Program-made: the position numbers and the translations under genes
Source of the DNA: Pseudomonas promysalinigenes
Lineage (GTDB): Bacteria; Pseudomonadota; Gammaproteobacteria; Pseudomonadales; Pseudomonadaceae
Length of the DNA stretch: 64,000 nt
Assembly: GCF_014269025.2 (NCBI RefSeq)
Contig: NZ_CP077094.1
Coordinates: 4,092,001-4,156,000 of the forward strand
Reading direction: 5' to 3'
In this document: one piece after another, positions 36,158 to 47,262 of the stretch
How the letters are laid out: the number at the start of each line of letters is the position of its first letter
Numbering within the stretch: the first letter of the stretch is position 1
Notes under the pieces: model-generated
What the model was told of the DNA's origin: nothing
What the model saw: the letters and a program-made list of their open reading frames with translations, nothing else
The model's database searches: none

Positions 36158-37372
36158 TTAGTGGGCGGCCCACTCGATCTTGGAGATGTCGACGCCATCT
36201 TTGTACATGTCCCAAAGCGGCGACAACTCACGGAGTTTGTTAACGGCCTCGCAGACTTTCTGCGCGGCGTAGTCGACTTCTTCCTCGGTTGTGAAGCGGC
36301 CGAAGGAGAAGCGGATCGAGCTGTGCGCCAACTCATCGTTGCGGCCCAGCGCGCGCAGCACGTAGGACGGCTCGAGCGAAGCGGAGGTACAGGCCGAACC
36401 GGACGATACGGCGATGTCCTTGAGCGACATCAGCAGCGACTCGCCCTCGACATAGTTGAAGCTCAGGTTGAGATTGTGCGGCACGCGTGCAGTTTTGCTG
36501 CCGTTGACGTACAGCTCTTCAAGGTCCGATACCTGCTTGAAGAAACGGTCACTCAGGGCCTTGATGCGCACGTTCTCGGCGGCCATTTCCTGCTTGGCGA
36601 TGGCGAACGCCTCGCCCATGCCGACGATCTGGTGGGTTGGCAGCGTGCCCGAACGCATACCGCGCTCATGGCCACCACCATGGATGATGGCTTCCAGGCG
36701 CACCCGCGGCTTGCGGCTGACGTACAGCGCGCCAATACCTTTAGGGCCATACGCCTTGTGAGCGGAGAACGACATCAGGTCGACCTTCAGCTTCTGCAGG
36801 TCGATTTCAACCTTGCCGGCCGATTGAGCGGCGTCAACGTGGAACAGCACGCCGCGCGAACGGGTCAGTTCACCGATGGCAGCAATGTCGTTGATCGAAC
36901 CGACTTCGTTGTTCACGTGCATCAGCGAAACCAGGATGGTGTCGTCGCGCAGCGCCGCCTCGACCATGGCCGGGGTGATGATGCCGTCTTCGCCCGGCTC
37001 CAGGTAGGTGACTTCGAAACCTTCACGCTCGAGCTGGCGCGCGGTATCCAAAACCGCCTTGTGCTCGATCTTGGAGGTGATGATGTGCTTGCCTTTGCTC
37101 TGATAGAAGTGCGCCACGCCTTTGATGGCGAGGTTGTCGGACTCGGTGGCACCGCTGGTCCAGACGATTTCGCGCGGGTCGGCATTGATCAGCTCGGCGA
37201 CCTGACGACGGCCGTTCTCAACCGCTTCTTCGGCCTTCCAACCGAACACGTGGGAACGCGAAGCCGGGTTACCGAAGTTGCCGTCGACCAGCAGGCAGTC
37301 GGCCATTTTCTGGGCGACACGAGGGTCGACCGGCGTGGTAGCGGAATAATCGAGGTAGATCGGCAACTTCAT
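36158..37372 (-). CDS. iscS: cysteine desulfurase IscS
   Basis: A 404-residue PLP enzyme that removes sulfur from cysteine for clusters, thiolated tRNA and cofactors. The PLP lysine is K206 ([12 protein letters not shown]) and the persulfide cysteine is C328 (SSGSACTS), matching E. coli positions exactly. The N-terminal [14 protein letters not shown] is typical. It may also supply sulfur for the tRNA-modifying enzymes elsewhere in the window. Confidence 0.98.
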   Translation of the reverse strand: MKLPIYLDYSATTPVDPRVAQKMADCLLVDGNFGNPASRSHVFGWKAEEAVENGRRQVAELINADPREIVWTSGATESDNLAIKGVAHFYQSKGKHIITSKIEHKAVLDTARQLEREGFEVTYLEPGEDGIITPAMVEAALRDDTILVSLMHVNNEVGSINDIAAIGELTRSRGVLFHVDAAQSAGKVEIDLQKLKVDLMSFSAHKAYGPKGIGALYVSRKPRVRLEAIIHGGGHERGMRSGTLPTHQIVGMGEAFAIAKQEMAAENVRIKALSDRFFKQVSDLEELYVNGSKTARVPHNLNLSFNYVEGESLLMSLKDIAVSSGSACTSASLEPSYVLRALGRNDELAHSSIRFSFGRFTTEEEVDYAAQKVCEAVNKLRELSPLWDMYKDGVDISKIEWAAH

Positions 37373-37417
37373 GGGTATCTCCTATCAGGCGGTGGCGTCG
37401 CTCGTCGCGGCTAATGG

Positions 37418-37909
37418 TCAGTCGACGGCAGACGTCTCAATCTTGTCCAGCTGGGCGGTACGGCCTGCGACTCGCCGCAGGTCCTGGCGCTGAGCGACTT
37501 CCTGCACCTCACGGCGCATGACGAGGTCGGCCAGGCTGATGCCGCTGAGGAATTCGTGAATCTGCTGGCTGAGGTCGCACCACAGGTGGTGGGTCAGGCA
37601 GGTGTCACCGGCATGGCAATCCCCAAGCCCCTGGCAACGGGTGGCATCGACCGATTCGTTGACCGCATCGATGACCTGGGCCACCTGGATGGTTTCCATG
37701 CCGCGCGACAGCTGATAACCGCCGCCAGGGCCGCGAACGCTGGAAACCAGGCTGCTGCGGCGCAGCTTGGCGAACAGCTGTTCCAGATAAGAAAGGGAAA
37801 TGCCCTGGCGCTCGGAAATGTCGGCCAAAGACACAGGCCCGTGCTGCGCGTGCAGTGCCAGGTCGAGCATGGCAGTGACGGCGTATCGGCCTTTAGTAGT
37901 CAGTCGCAT
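37418..37909 (-). CDS. iscR: Rrf2-family [2Fe-2S] regulator IscR
   Basis: A 163-residue transcription factor. An N-terminal winged helix ([19 protein letters not shown]) is followed by the cluster ligands C92, C98, C104 and H107, the same positions as in E. coli IscR. The cluster-bound form represses the isc operon. It is the first gene of the operon and has matching operator-like sites upstream (37955-38004). The ribosome site before the ATG is weak. Confidence 0.97.
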   Translation of the reverse strand: MRLTTKGRYAVTAMLDLALHAQHGPVSLADISERQGISLSYLEQLFAKLRRSSLVSSVRGPGGGYQLSRGMETIQVAQVIDAVNESVDATRCQGLGDCHAGDTCLTHHLWCDLSQQIHEFLSGISLADLVMRREVQEVAQRQDLRRVAGRTAQLDKIETSAVD

Positions 37910-37946
37910 GGCTAATGGGTACCACGGGAGTTACGGGATGTGTGCA

Positions 37947-38004
37947 AGTATGCGATTCCCGAGCATTTAAGTCAACTATTAGACCTAGTGCTTTAGTCGG
38001 GTTT
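37947..38004 (-). promoter_or_regulatory. isc promoter with IscR-type operator sites
   Basis: On the minus strand, TTGACT (-35, 37970-37975) and CATACT (-10, 37947-37952) are 17 bases apart. The 25-base segment 37955-37979 fits the type 1 IscR consensus ATASYYGACTRWWWYAGTCRRSTAT at most positions and covers the -35. A second site at 37980-38004 has a strong left half (AAACCCGACTAAA) and a weak right half. This fits cluster-dependent autorepression. Confidence 0.8.
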
Positions 38005-38088
38005 GCATCCGGAGGGCGGGCGCGATTGTAGCAGCAACGGGGCGCGAGCACACGCCCCATGTGTCAGAGCCGCTCGGACGCGACGCGA

Positions 38089-38874
38089 TCAATGCAACTG
38101 AGTGTCGCGCTCAGCGGCCTGGGTTTGTTGGATGAAGTCATCTTCGGGCAGCTTGGGCAGCTCTTTGGCACAGTAGTCGCTGCCCATTTTGGTCAGTGCC
38201 CCGCACATGCCTTCCAAACGCTCGTCGACGGCCTGCAGATGGTCGAGCATCTGGCCAATGGCGCGAGCCACCGGGTCCGGCATGTCGCCGCTGACGCCGT
38301 AGGCATCGAAGCCGATTTTCTCGGCCATGGCCTTGCGCCGCGCCTCGATGTCACTGTCTTCGCTCTTGACGATGATCCGCCCAGGGATACCCACCGCCGT
38401 TGCACCGGCGGGCACCGCCTTGGTCACCACCGCGTTGGAGCCAATCTTGGCGCCCGCCCCGACGGTGAACGGGCCGAGCACCTTGGCACCTGCGCCTACC
38501 ACCACACCGTTCTCCAGGGTTGGATGGCGCTTGCCTTTGTTCCAGCTGGTGCCACCAAGGGTCACCCCCTGGTAGAGCGTGACATCGTCGCCGATTTCGG
38601 CGGTTTCGCCGATGACGATACCCATGCCGTGGTCGATGAAGAAGCGTCGACCGATGGTTGCGCCCGGATGGATTTCGATACCTGTCAGCCAGCGGCCAAA
38701 GTTGGACACCAGGCGTGCCAACCACTTGAAATCACGCTTCCACAGGGCATTACCCAAGCGATGCAGCCAAATGGCATGCATGCCGGGGTAGCAAGTCAGC
38801 ACCTCGAAAGCGTTGCGCGCTGCAGGATCACGATGAAATACGCTTTGGATATCTTCACGCAGACGTTCGAACAT
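38089..38874 (-). CDS. cysE: serine O-acetyltransferase
   Basis: A 261-residue acetyltransferase making O-acetylserine for cysteine synthesis, the sulfur source for IscS. The N-terminal helical domain ([19 protein letters not shown]) leads into left-handed beta-helix hexapeptide repeats ([40 protein letters not shown]). It precedes iscR on the same strand, 179 bases away, so sulfur supply and cluster assembly sit together. It follows trmJ by three bases. Confidence 0.95.
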   Translation of the reverse strand: MFERLREDIQSVFHRDPAARNAFEVLTCYPGMHAIWLHRLGNALWKRDFKWLARLVSNFGRWLTGIEIHPGATIGRRFFIDHGMGIVIGETAEIGDDVTLYQGVTLGGTSWNKGKRHPTLENGVVVGAGAKVLGPFTVGAGAKIGSNAVVTKAVPAGATAVGIPGRIIVKSEDSDIEARRKAMAEKIGFDAYGVSGDMPDPVARAIGQMLDHLQAVDERLEGMCGALTKMGSDYCAKELPKLPEDDFIQQTQAAERDTQLH

Positions 38875-38877
38875 CTG

Positions 38878-39648
38878 TCAGTCCTTCCGTTTATGCGGCT
38901 CGCCCCGGACCACTTTCTGGGTCTCGGTGAGGATGCCGCGCAAAATGCTTATTTCCGTACGCTCGACCGAACTGCGCCCATACAACCGGCGCAAACGCGG
39001 CATCAGGTGTTTGGGCTTGGCGGGGTCGAGGAAGCCGATGTCCACCAGGGTTTTTTCCAGGTGTTCGTAGAACAGCTCCATTTCGTCCATGGTCGCCAGT
39101 TCGTTGCCGCGCGTAGCGCCGGCGTCAGCCTTCTCGATGCTCAAGGCCCCGCCCTCGGCCGCCAGCCAGGCCATGCGTACCTCGTAGGCAAGCACCTGAA
39201 CCGCTGCAGCGAGGTTCAGCGAGCTGAAGTCTGGATTGGAGGGAATATGCACATGGAAGTGACATCGCTGCAGTTCGTCGTTGGTCAGGCCGGCATGCTC
39301 ACGCCCGAACACCAGGGCGATGGACTCATCCGCTTTGGAATGCTCCACTGCCTTGACCGCGCACTCGCGCGGATCGATCAGCGGCCAGGGGATACTCCGC
39401 TCCCGGGCGCTGGTGCCCATGACCAGGCTGCAACCGACCAGCGCATCCTCGAGGCTGTCGACCACCTGGGCATTGGCCAGGATGTCGTCAGCTCCGGAAG
39501 CTCGCGCACTGGCTTCATCAGCTGGAAAATCTTTTGGCTGCACCAGCACCAAACGCGACAAGCCCATGTTTTTCATGGCACGCGCAGCGCCGCCGATGTT
39601 GCCGGGGTGGCTGGTATTGACCAGAACAACACGAATATTTTGCAGCAA
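38878..39648 (-). CDS. trmJ: tRNA (cytidine/uridine-2'-O-)-methyltransferase TrmJ
   Basis: A 256-residue SPOUT methyltransferase that modifies position 32 of tRNA. The motifs VVLVNTSHPGNIGGAARAMKNMGL, LVFGREHAGLTNDEL and HIPSNPDFSSLNLAAAVQVLAYE are characteristic. The conserved part begins at a TTG codon (LQNIRVVL), which I take as the start; a longer frame to 39744 adds a Cys-rich, non-conserved stretch running into the promoter region. Ribosome site is weak, so the start is uncertain. Confidence 0.88.
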   Translation of the reverse strand: MLQNIRVVLVNTSHPGNIGGAARAMKNMGLSRLVLVQPKDFPADEASARASGADDILANAQVVDSLEDALVGCSLVMGTSARERSIPWPLIDPRECAVKAVEHSKADESIALVFGREHAGLTNDELQRCHFHVHIPSNPDFSSLNLAAAVQVLAYEVRMAWLAAEGGALSIEKADAGATRGNELATMDEMELFYEHLEKTLVDIGFLDPAKPKHLMPRLRRLYGRSSVERTEISILRGILTETQKVVRGEPHKRKD

Positions 39649-39799
39649 GGTGTTGTGCTCACAGATGCAGGTTTGGGGGGAAAAGATCTTACAGAACCGA
39701 CCAGCGTAACGCCAAGAAAGCAAATGTGACACTTCTGCCGCCAAACTTTTCTGCTAGAATGTCCGGCTTTATTCTTTAACATCTCCAGGTGACCCGCCC

Positions 39800-40618
39800 A
39801 TGCAGCCTATGCTGAATATCGCCCTGCGCGCCGCTCGCAGCGCCAGTGAACTGATTTTCCGCTCCATCGAACGCCTGGATAGCATCAAGGTCGACGAGAA
39901 AGAGGCCAAGGACTACGTCTCCGAAGTGGATCGCGCCGCCGAGCAGAGCATCGTCAACGCCCTGCGCAAGGCCTACCCGAACCACTCCATTCAAGGTGAA
40001 GAAACCGGCCTGCACGCCGGCACCGGCGAAGAAGGCAAGGACTACCTGTGGGTCATCGACCCGCTGGACGGCACCACCAACTTCCTGCGTGGCATTCCGC
40101 ACTTCGCTGTCAGCATCGCCTGCAAATACCGCGGCCGCCTCGAGCACGCCGTGGTCGTCGACCCAGTACGCCAGGAAGAATTCACCGCCAGCCGCGGCCG
40201 TGGCGCCCAGCTCAATGGCCGCCGCCTGCGCGTCAGCTCGCGCACCAGCCTCGAAGGCGCCCTGCTGGGCACCGGTTTCCCATTCCGTGACAACCAAATG
40301 GCTGACATGGACAACTACCTGGGCATGTTCCGCGCCCTGACCGGCCAAACTGCCGGTATCCGCCGCGCAGGCTCCGCCGCACTGGACCTGGCCTACGTGG
40401 CCGCCGGCCGCTTCGACGCCTTCTGGGAGTCGGGCCTGTCCGAGTGGGACATGGCAGCAGGCGTGTTGCTGATCCAGGAAGCCGGCGGTTTGGTGAGCGA
40501 CTTCAACGGTGGCCACGATTTCCTCGACAAAGGCCACATCGTTGCGGGCAACATCAAGTGCTTCAAGGCCGTACTGACCGCTATCCAGCCACACCTGCCA
40601 GAACACATGAAGCGCTAA
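39800..40618 (+). CDS. suhB: inositol monophosphatase family protein SuhB
   Basis: A 272-residue Mg-dependent phosphatase fold. Metal ligands E67 (GEETG) and D87, D90 (IDPLDGTTNF) are present, plus the C-terminal WESGLSEWDMAAGVLLIQEAGG. In E. coli, SuhB also joins the rRNA antitermination complex. It is divergent from trmJ, with a TAGAAT box (39755-39760) upstream as a possible -10, and ends in a strong terminator. Confidence 0.95.
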   Translation: MQPMLNIALRAARSASELIFRSIERLDSIKVDEKEAKDYVSEVDRAAEQSIVNALRKAYPNHSIQGEETGLHAGTGEEGKDYLWVIDPLDGTTNFLRGIPHFAVSIACKYRGRLEHAVVVDPVRQEEFTASRGRGAQLNGRRLRVSSRTSLEGALLGTGFPFRDNQMADMDNYLGMFRALTGQTAGIRRAGSAALDLAYVAAGRFDAFWESGLSEWDMAAGVLLIQEAGGLVSDFNGGHDFLDKGHIVAGNIKCFKAVLTAIQPHLPEHMKR

Positions 40619-40636
40619 GCGCCAATTGCCGGCCAT

Positions 40637-40668
40637 AAAGAAAGCACCCCATGGGGTGCTTTCTTTTT
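40637..40668 (+). terminator. Rho-independent terminator after suhB
   Basis: A perfect long stem AAAGAAAGCACCCC/GGGGTGCTTTCTTT with an AT turn, followed by further T residues; the A-rich 5' arm makes it work in both directions. Confidence 0.93.
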
Positions 40669-40766
40669 GCCTGAAGATTGGTAGCGCAATCAAAGGTCAA
40701 CCGAAGCCAACCAGAGCGACGCAGACCTCAAAGCTTACGCCGCAGGGGCCAGCGCAGATACGCCCA

Positions 40767-41309
40767 TCACTGCCCAGCTTCACTGAGAATCAGCTTGCCA
40801 TTCTTGTCCACAGGAATGGTCGAGCCTGGTTCGTGATCCATCTTCACCTGCCCCGCCTTGTCGCCAAGCGTGTATTTGACGTTATACCCGACTACCTTGT
40901 CGCTGACGTCATGCACGGTGTTGCAGCGAGTTTGGGTGGTGGTATAGGTGTCACGCTGCTGCATGCCTTCCTGCACCTTGTTCCCCGCATAACCACCACC
41001 GACAGCACCGGCCACGGTGGCGATCTTCTTGCCAGTGCCGCCGCCAATCTGGTTACCCAGCAGTCCACCGGCGAGCGCACCGACCACAGTACCAGCAATC
41101 TGGTGCTGATCCTTGACCGGCGCTTGGCGCGTGACGGTCACGTCTTTGCACACCTCACGCGGTGTCTTGATTTGTTGCTTGATCGGTTGCACATCGGTGA
41201 CCTGGGCATATTCAGGCCCTTTGTTCACCAAGCTGTAGGTGGCCACAGCACCTCCGGCGGTTACACCGACAGCACCCAGTACAGCGCCTACCAGCATTGA
41301 TTTGTTCAC
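40767..41309 (-). CDS. glycine-zipper 2TM-domain envelope protein
   Basis: A 180-residue protein. A hydrophobic N-terminus (MNKSMLVGAVLGAVGVTAGG) acts as a signal or anchor. A central glycine zipper (AGTVVGALAGGLLGNQIGGGTGKK followed by IATVAGAVGGGYAGNKVQ, ~72-115) matches the 2TM family of envelope proteins. The C-terminal YNVKYTLGDKAGQVKMDHEPG is a conserved tail of this family. Function is unknown; relatives are envelope-stress or porin-like lipoproteins. AGGAGG precedes the ATG. Confidence 0.85.
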   Translation of the reverse strand: MNKSMLVGAVLGAVGVTAGGAVATYSLVNKGPEYAQVTDVQPIKQQIKTPREVCKDVTVTRQAPVKDQHQIAGTVVGALAGGLLGNQIGGGTGKKIATVAGAVGGGYAGNKVQEGMQQRDTYTTTQTRCNTVHDVSDKVVGYNVKYTLGDKAGQVKMDHEPGSTIPVDKNGKLILSEAGQ

Positions 41310-41364
41310 ATGAACCTCCTGTTGTACCTGCAGGAGTCAACCTGCTTTCTCCCTGCCTTGGAGC

Positions 41365-41399
41365 AAAAAAAAAGGCGCGAGTTCAACACTCGCGCCTTT
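41365..41399 (-). terminator. Rho-independent terminator of the secDF operon
   Basis: On the minus strand, GGCGCGAGTGTTGAACTCGCGCC is followed by nine T residues, 30 bases after the secF stop. Confidence 0.93.
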
Positions 41400-41428
41400 G
41401 GGGTCGCCGAACGGCGTAGGACTAATCG

Positions 41429-42337
41429 TCAGGGACGATCATCCACACCGTCGGTTTTCGCGGGTGGAATCAGGTCTTCGCTATTCAAGTTCAGCCAGAT
41501 CAGCACCACGTTGGCGATGTAGATCGATGAATAGGTACCTGCCATGACGCCGATGAACAGCGCCAGCGAGAAGCCGAACAGGTTATCGCCCCCAAAGAAC
41601 AGCAGCGCAGCGATGGCCAGCAAGGTCGAGACCGAGGTTGCCACGGTGCGCAGCAGGGTCTGGGTGGTCGAGACGTTGATGTTCTCGATCAAAGACGCCT
41701 TGCGCATCACACGGAAGTTTTCACGCACCCGGTCGAAGACCACGATGGTGTCGTTCAGCGAGTAGCCGATGATGGCAAGCACCGCTGCCAGTACCGTCAG
41801 GTCGAAGGTGATCTGGAAGAACGACAGAATGCCCAGGGTGACCACCACGTCGTGAATCAACGAGATGATCGCGCCCACGGCGAACTTCCACTGGAAGCGG
41901 AATGCCAGGTAAATGAGGATACCGCCCAAGGCCAACAGCATGCCCAGGCCACCCTGATCGCGCAGCTCTTCACCTACCTGCGGGCCGACGAACTCGACTC
42001 GCTTGATGGTCGCTGGGTTGTCGCCGCCGATCTTCTGTAGCGCAGCTGCCACTTTGTTACCCAACTGCGGGTCATCGCCCGGCATACGCACCAGCAGGTC
42101 GGTGGTGGCGCCAAAGCTCTGCACCACAGCCTCGTGGAAGCCGGAGTCGACCAGCTCGGCGCGCACCGCCTTCAGGTCAGCCGGGCGCTCGTAGGTCAGC
42201 TCGATCAGCGTGCCGCCGGTGAAGTCCAGGCCGAAGTTCAGGCCCTTCTGCCACCAGCTGAACAGCGCCAGCACGGTGAGGAGCACGGTAATGCCGAACG
42301 CGACATTGCGCACGCCCATGAAATTGATGGTTTTCAT
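41429..42337 (-). CDS. secF: protein translocase subunit SecF
   Basis: A 302-residue RND-type membrane protein that pairs with SecD and uses the proton gradient to pull proteins from SecYEG. The first helix and LNFGLDFTGGTLIEL are signature; a periplasmic domain (~35-130) and five further helices follow (FQITFDLTVLAAVLAIIGYSLNDTIVVFDRVREN). The start MKTINFMGVRN has GGGAGC upstream. It lies 10 bases after secD and ends the operon. Confidence 0.97.
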   Translation of the reverse strand: MKTINFMGVRNVAFGITVLLTVLALFSWWQKGLNFGLDFTGGTLIELTYERPADLKAVRAELVDSGFHEAVVQSFGATTDLLVRMPGDDPQLGNKVAAALQKIGGDNPATIKRVEFVGPQVGEELRDQGGLGMLLALGGILIYLAFRFQWKFAVGAIISLIHDVVVTLGILSFFQITFDLTVLAAVLAIIGYSLNDTIVVFDRVRENFRVMRKASLIENINVSTTQTLLRTVATSVSTLLAIAALLFFGGDNLFGFSLALFIGVMAGTYSSIYIANVVLIWLNLNSEDLIPPAKTDGVDDRP

Positions 42338-42347
42338 CGTAGCTCCC

Positions 42348-44210
42348 TCAAACCCACAGCTTCTTGATGTCACGCCCGCCGCAGGTCAGGTTGACCATTG
42401 CGCGAGTCACCATGACGGCGGTGAACATTGAGGTGAAAATCCCGAGAGACATGGTCACCGCAAAGCCCTTGACCGGACCTGTACCCATTGCGAACAGGAT
42501 GCCGCCGACCAGCAGGCTGGTCAGGTTGGCGTCGATGATCGCGGTGTAGGCCCGATTGAAGCCTTCATGGATCGCGCGCTGTACCGACATGCCGGCTTTG
42601 AGCTCCTCGCGAATACGCGAGAAGATCAGCACGTTGGCGTCCACCGCCATACCCATGGTCAACACGATACCCGCAATACCCGGCAGGGTCAGGGTTGCAC
42701 CGAGCAGCGACATCAGCGCCAGCAGCAGCACCATGTTGCCTGCCAGGGCGATGGTGGCGATCACGCCAAAGCCGCGGTAGATGGCGATGATGAACAGCGA
42801 GACGAACAGCATGCCCCACAGCGACGCATCGATACCCTTGGTGATGTTGTCCGCACCCAGGCTTGGGCCGATGGTGCGTTCCTCAGCGAAGTACATCGGC
42901 GCCGCCAGGCCACCGGCACGCAGCAGCAGGGCCAGTTCCGACGACTCCCCCTGGCCGTTCAAGCCGGTGATACGGAATTGGCTGCCCAGTGGCGACTGAA
43001 TGGTTGCCAGGCTGATGATCTTCTTCTCTTCCTGGAAGCTCTGAACGGCAACGTCCTTCTCGACGCCGTCGACGGTCTGCTTGACATAGCGTGTGACCGG
43101 CTTCTGCTCGATGAAGATCACCGCCATGCTGCGGCCCACATTGCTGCGGGTTGCGCGGCTCATCAGTTCACCACCGTGACCGTCCAGACGGATGTTCACC
43201 TGTGGACGACCGTGCTCGTCGAAGCTCGCCTGGGCATCGGTCACCTGGTCACCCGTGATGATCAGGCCACGCTCCACAGCAGCGGAGCGGTTGCCTTCGC
43301 GGAACTCGAAGACCTCGGTAGTAGCCTTGGAAGCACCAGGCTCGGCGCCAAAGCGGAACTCCAGGTTGGCGGTCTTGCCGAGGATGCGCTTGGCTTCGGC
43401 AGTGTCCTGCACGCCCGGCAGCTCGACCACGATGCGGTTGGCACCCTGACGCTGTACCAGCGGCTCGGCCACACCCAGCTCGTTCACCCGATTGCGCACG
43501 GTGGTGAGGTTCTGCTTGATCGAGTACTCGCGGATCTCGGCGACTTTCGCCTGGGTCAGCGCCAGACGCAGCACCGCCAGGTCATTGCGCTCGGTGGTGG
43601 TCAGGTCGAAATCATTGAAATTCTTGCGGATCAGGGCACGTGCCTGTTCGCGGGTGGCGTCGTCAGCGAAGCCCAGCATCACAGCGCCATCTTGCGGCGG
43701 CAGGCTGCGGTAGCGAACGCGCTCTTTACGCAGCAAGGTCTTGACCTCGCCTTCGTAGACTTTCATGCGGGCAGTCATGGCCTTGTCCATGTCCACTTCC
43801 AGCAGGAAGTGCACACCACCGGACAGGTCCAGGCCCAGCTTCATCGGGCTTGCGCCCAGGTTACGCAGCCACTGCGGCGTCGTTTGAGCCAGGTTCAAGG
43901 CCACGACGTAGTCATCGCCCAGCGCCTTGCGCACAACATCCTTGGCTGGCAGTTGATCTTCCTGGTTGTTCAGGCGAATCAGCCCACTGCCCTTCTCACC
44001 CAGGCTGGCACCCTTGACGGTGATGCCAGCATCGCTCAGCGCCTTGCTGACGCGATCGAGGTCGGCCTGCTTGACCTGCAGCGCCGAGCTGGCACCACTG
44101 ATCTGCACCGCCGGATCGTCCGGGTAGAGGTTGGGAGCGGAATAAATGAAACCGATCGCCAGTACCACCAGGATCAGTGCGTATTTCCACAGAGGGTATT
44201 TGTTCAGCAT
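42348..44210 (-). CDS. secD: protein translocase subunit SecD
   Basis: A 620-residue partner of SecF. The first helix is in LNKYPLWKYALILVVLAIGF, then a large periplasmic domain with LGLDLSGGVHFLLEVDMDKA, then five helices including GIVLTMGMAVDANVLIFSRIREEL. ATG at 44210 is preferred over an adjacent GTG because it gives the family length. A hairpin lies between yajC and this gene. Confidence 0.97.
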   Translation of the reverse strand: MLNKYPLWKYALILVVLAIGFIYSAPNLYPDDPAVQISGASSALQVKQADLDRVSKALSDAGITVKGASLGEKGSGLIRLNNQEDQLPAKDVVRKALGDDYVVALNLAQTTPQWLRNLGASPMKLGLDLSGGVHFLLEVDMDKAMTARMKVYEGEVKTLLRKERVRYRSLPPQDGAVMLGFADDATREQARALIRKNFNDFDLTTTERNDLAVLRLALTQAKVAEIREYSIKQNLTTVRNRVNELGVAEPLVQRQGANRIVVELPGVQDTAEAKRILGKTANLEFRFGAEPGASKATTEVFEFREGNRSAAVERGLIITGDQVTDAQASFDEHGRPQVNIRLDGHGGELMSRATRSNVGRSMAVIFIEQKPVTRYVKQTVDGVEKDVAVQSFQEEKKIISLATIQSPLGSQFRITGLNGQGESSELALLLRAGGLAAPMYFAEERTIGPSLGADNITKGIDASLWGMLFVSLFIIAIYRGFGVIATIALAGNMVLLLALMSLLGATLTLPGIAGIVLTMGMAVDANVLIFSRIREELKAGMSVQRAIHEGFNRAYTAIIDANLTSLLVGGILFAMGTGPVKGFAVTMSLGIFTSMFTAVMVTRAMVNLTCGGRDIKKLWV

Positions 44211-44230
44211 CACGCCGCCCGTTCAAGACG

Positions 44231-44251
44231 CGGGGCGCTTTGCGCGCCCCG
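44231..44251. promoter_or_regulatory. perfect hairpin between yajC and secD
   Basis: CGGGGCGC and GCGCCCCG form a perfect 8-bp stem with a 5-base loop in the 64-base yajC-secD gap. There is no T run, so it may stabilise or process the yajC message instead of stopping transcription. Confidence 0.5.
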
Positions 44252-44274
44252 ACTGGAAAAATGAAACCGGTAAC

Positions 44275-44610
44275 TCAGATAGCTTTGAGCGTACCTTTTG
44301 GCAGGGTGGCCGCGATGGCACCCTTCTGGAACTTCAGTTCGACGGTATCGGAAACTTCCAGTACCACGAAGTCATCGGAAACCTTGACGATCTTGCCGGC
44401 GATGCCGCCGTTGGTGACAACTTCGTCACCCTTTTGCAAGTTGCTCAGCAGGTTCTTCTGCTCTTTGGCACGTTTGGCCTGTGGGCGCCAGATCATCAGG
44501 TAGAAGATGACCAGGAAACCAACCAGGAAAATCCACTCGAAACCGGTACCGGCGGGGCCAGCGGCGGGTGCTGCAGCGTCCGCGTATGCGGCGGGAATCA
44601 AGAAGCTCAT
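44275..44610 (-). CDS. yajC: preprotein translocase accessory subunit YajC
   Basis: A 111-residue protein with one main membrane helix (~28-46, FEWIFLVGFLVIFYLMIWRPQAKRAKEQ) and a conserved cytoplasmic domain (LQKGDEVVTNGGIAGKIVKV). It associates with SecDF. Its place before secD and after tgt is the standard order. Confidence 0.96.
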   Translation of the reverse strand: MSFLIPAAYADAAAPAAGPAGTGFEWIFLVGFLVIFYLMIWRPQAKRAKEQKNLLSNLQKGDEVVTNGGIAGKIVKVSDDFVVLEVSDTVELKFQKGAIAATLPKGTLKAI

Positions 44611-44652
44611 TGGGCACTCCTAATGTAATTTTCTAATAATAATTGCGAACAG

Positions 44653-46832
<2,180 letters not shown>

Positions 46833-46900
46833 GATGATGTTCGGGTTCGACAGGGCCGGGAAGTTTAGCCCAATGTGTGAAAATAGACCATGAAAGCCGA

Positions 46901-46929
46901 TTGACCGACCAAAGGCATGTCTCTATACT
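46901..46929 (+). promoter_or_regulatory. sigma-70 promoter of the tRNA-Leu gene
   Basis: TTGACC (46901-46906) and TATACT (46924-46929) are separated by 17 bases, and GCGCGCC follows as a GC-rich discriminator typical of stringently controlled stable-RNA promoters. The mature tRNA starts 11 bases after the -10. Confidence 0.88.
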
Positions 46930-46940
46930 GCGCGCCACAC

Positions 46941-47025
46941 GCCCTGATGGCGGAATTGGTAGACGCGGCGGATTCAAAATCCGTTTTCGAAAGGAGTGGG
47001 AGTTCGAGTCTCCCTCGGGGCACCA
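46941..47025 (+). tRNA. tRNA-Leu (anticodon CAA)
   Basis: An 85-base class II tRNA. The acceptor stem GCCCTGA pairs with TCGGGGC, the anticodon loop is TTCAAAA with CAA at 46975-46977 (reads UUG), the long variable arm is typical of leucine tRNAs, and the T loop is GTTCGAGTC. The CCA end is encoded (47023-47025). Confidence 0.97.
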
Positions 47026-47033
47026 AAATCCGG

Positions 47034-47063
47034 AAAAAACCGACCCTCGGGTCGGTTTTTTTT
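47034..47063 (+). terminator. Rho-independent terminator after tRNA-Leu
   Basis: ACCGACCC-TCG-GGTCGGT with an A run before and eight or more T residues after, starting 9 bases after the tRNA. Confidence 0.95.
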
Positions 47064-47208
47064 CGCCTGCCGTTCGGTCCCACCCGTGCCACTTTTGGCG
47101 CCAACCTGCTGACCTCGCCCACGCCGCGCATCCAAGCAATCAATTGGCCAGGTCTCCGATAATGGCCATAAGCTGTCATTCGTCGGTTATATGCCAAAAG
47201 TATTGCCT

Positions 47209-47254
47209 CAGTAGTGGCACTTAGCCATAGTCGCGCCTTTATCCACCACTACTG
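47209..47254. repeat. 9-bp inverted repeat just upstream of the protease-like lipoprotein
   Basis: CAGTAGTGG (47209-47217) and its exact complement CCACTACTG (47246-47254) flank 28 bases and end 8 bases before the ATG of the next gene, where a ribosome site would be expected. It could be an operator or an RNA hairpin limiting translation. Confidence 0.5.
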
Positions 47255-47262
47255 CGTGCCCC

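Noticed and set aside
38059..39729. 556-codon plus-strand frame across cysE and trmJ
   Set aside because: Antisense to two well-supported genes; no family features.
42567..44264. 565-codon open frame antisense to secD
   Set aside because: Shadow of secD: high His/Gln content, no ribosome site, no recognisable domain.
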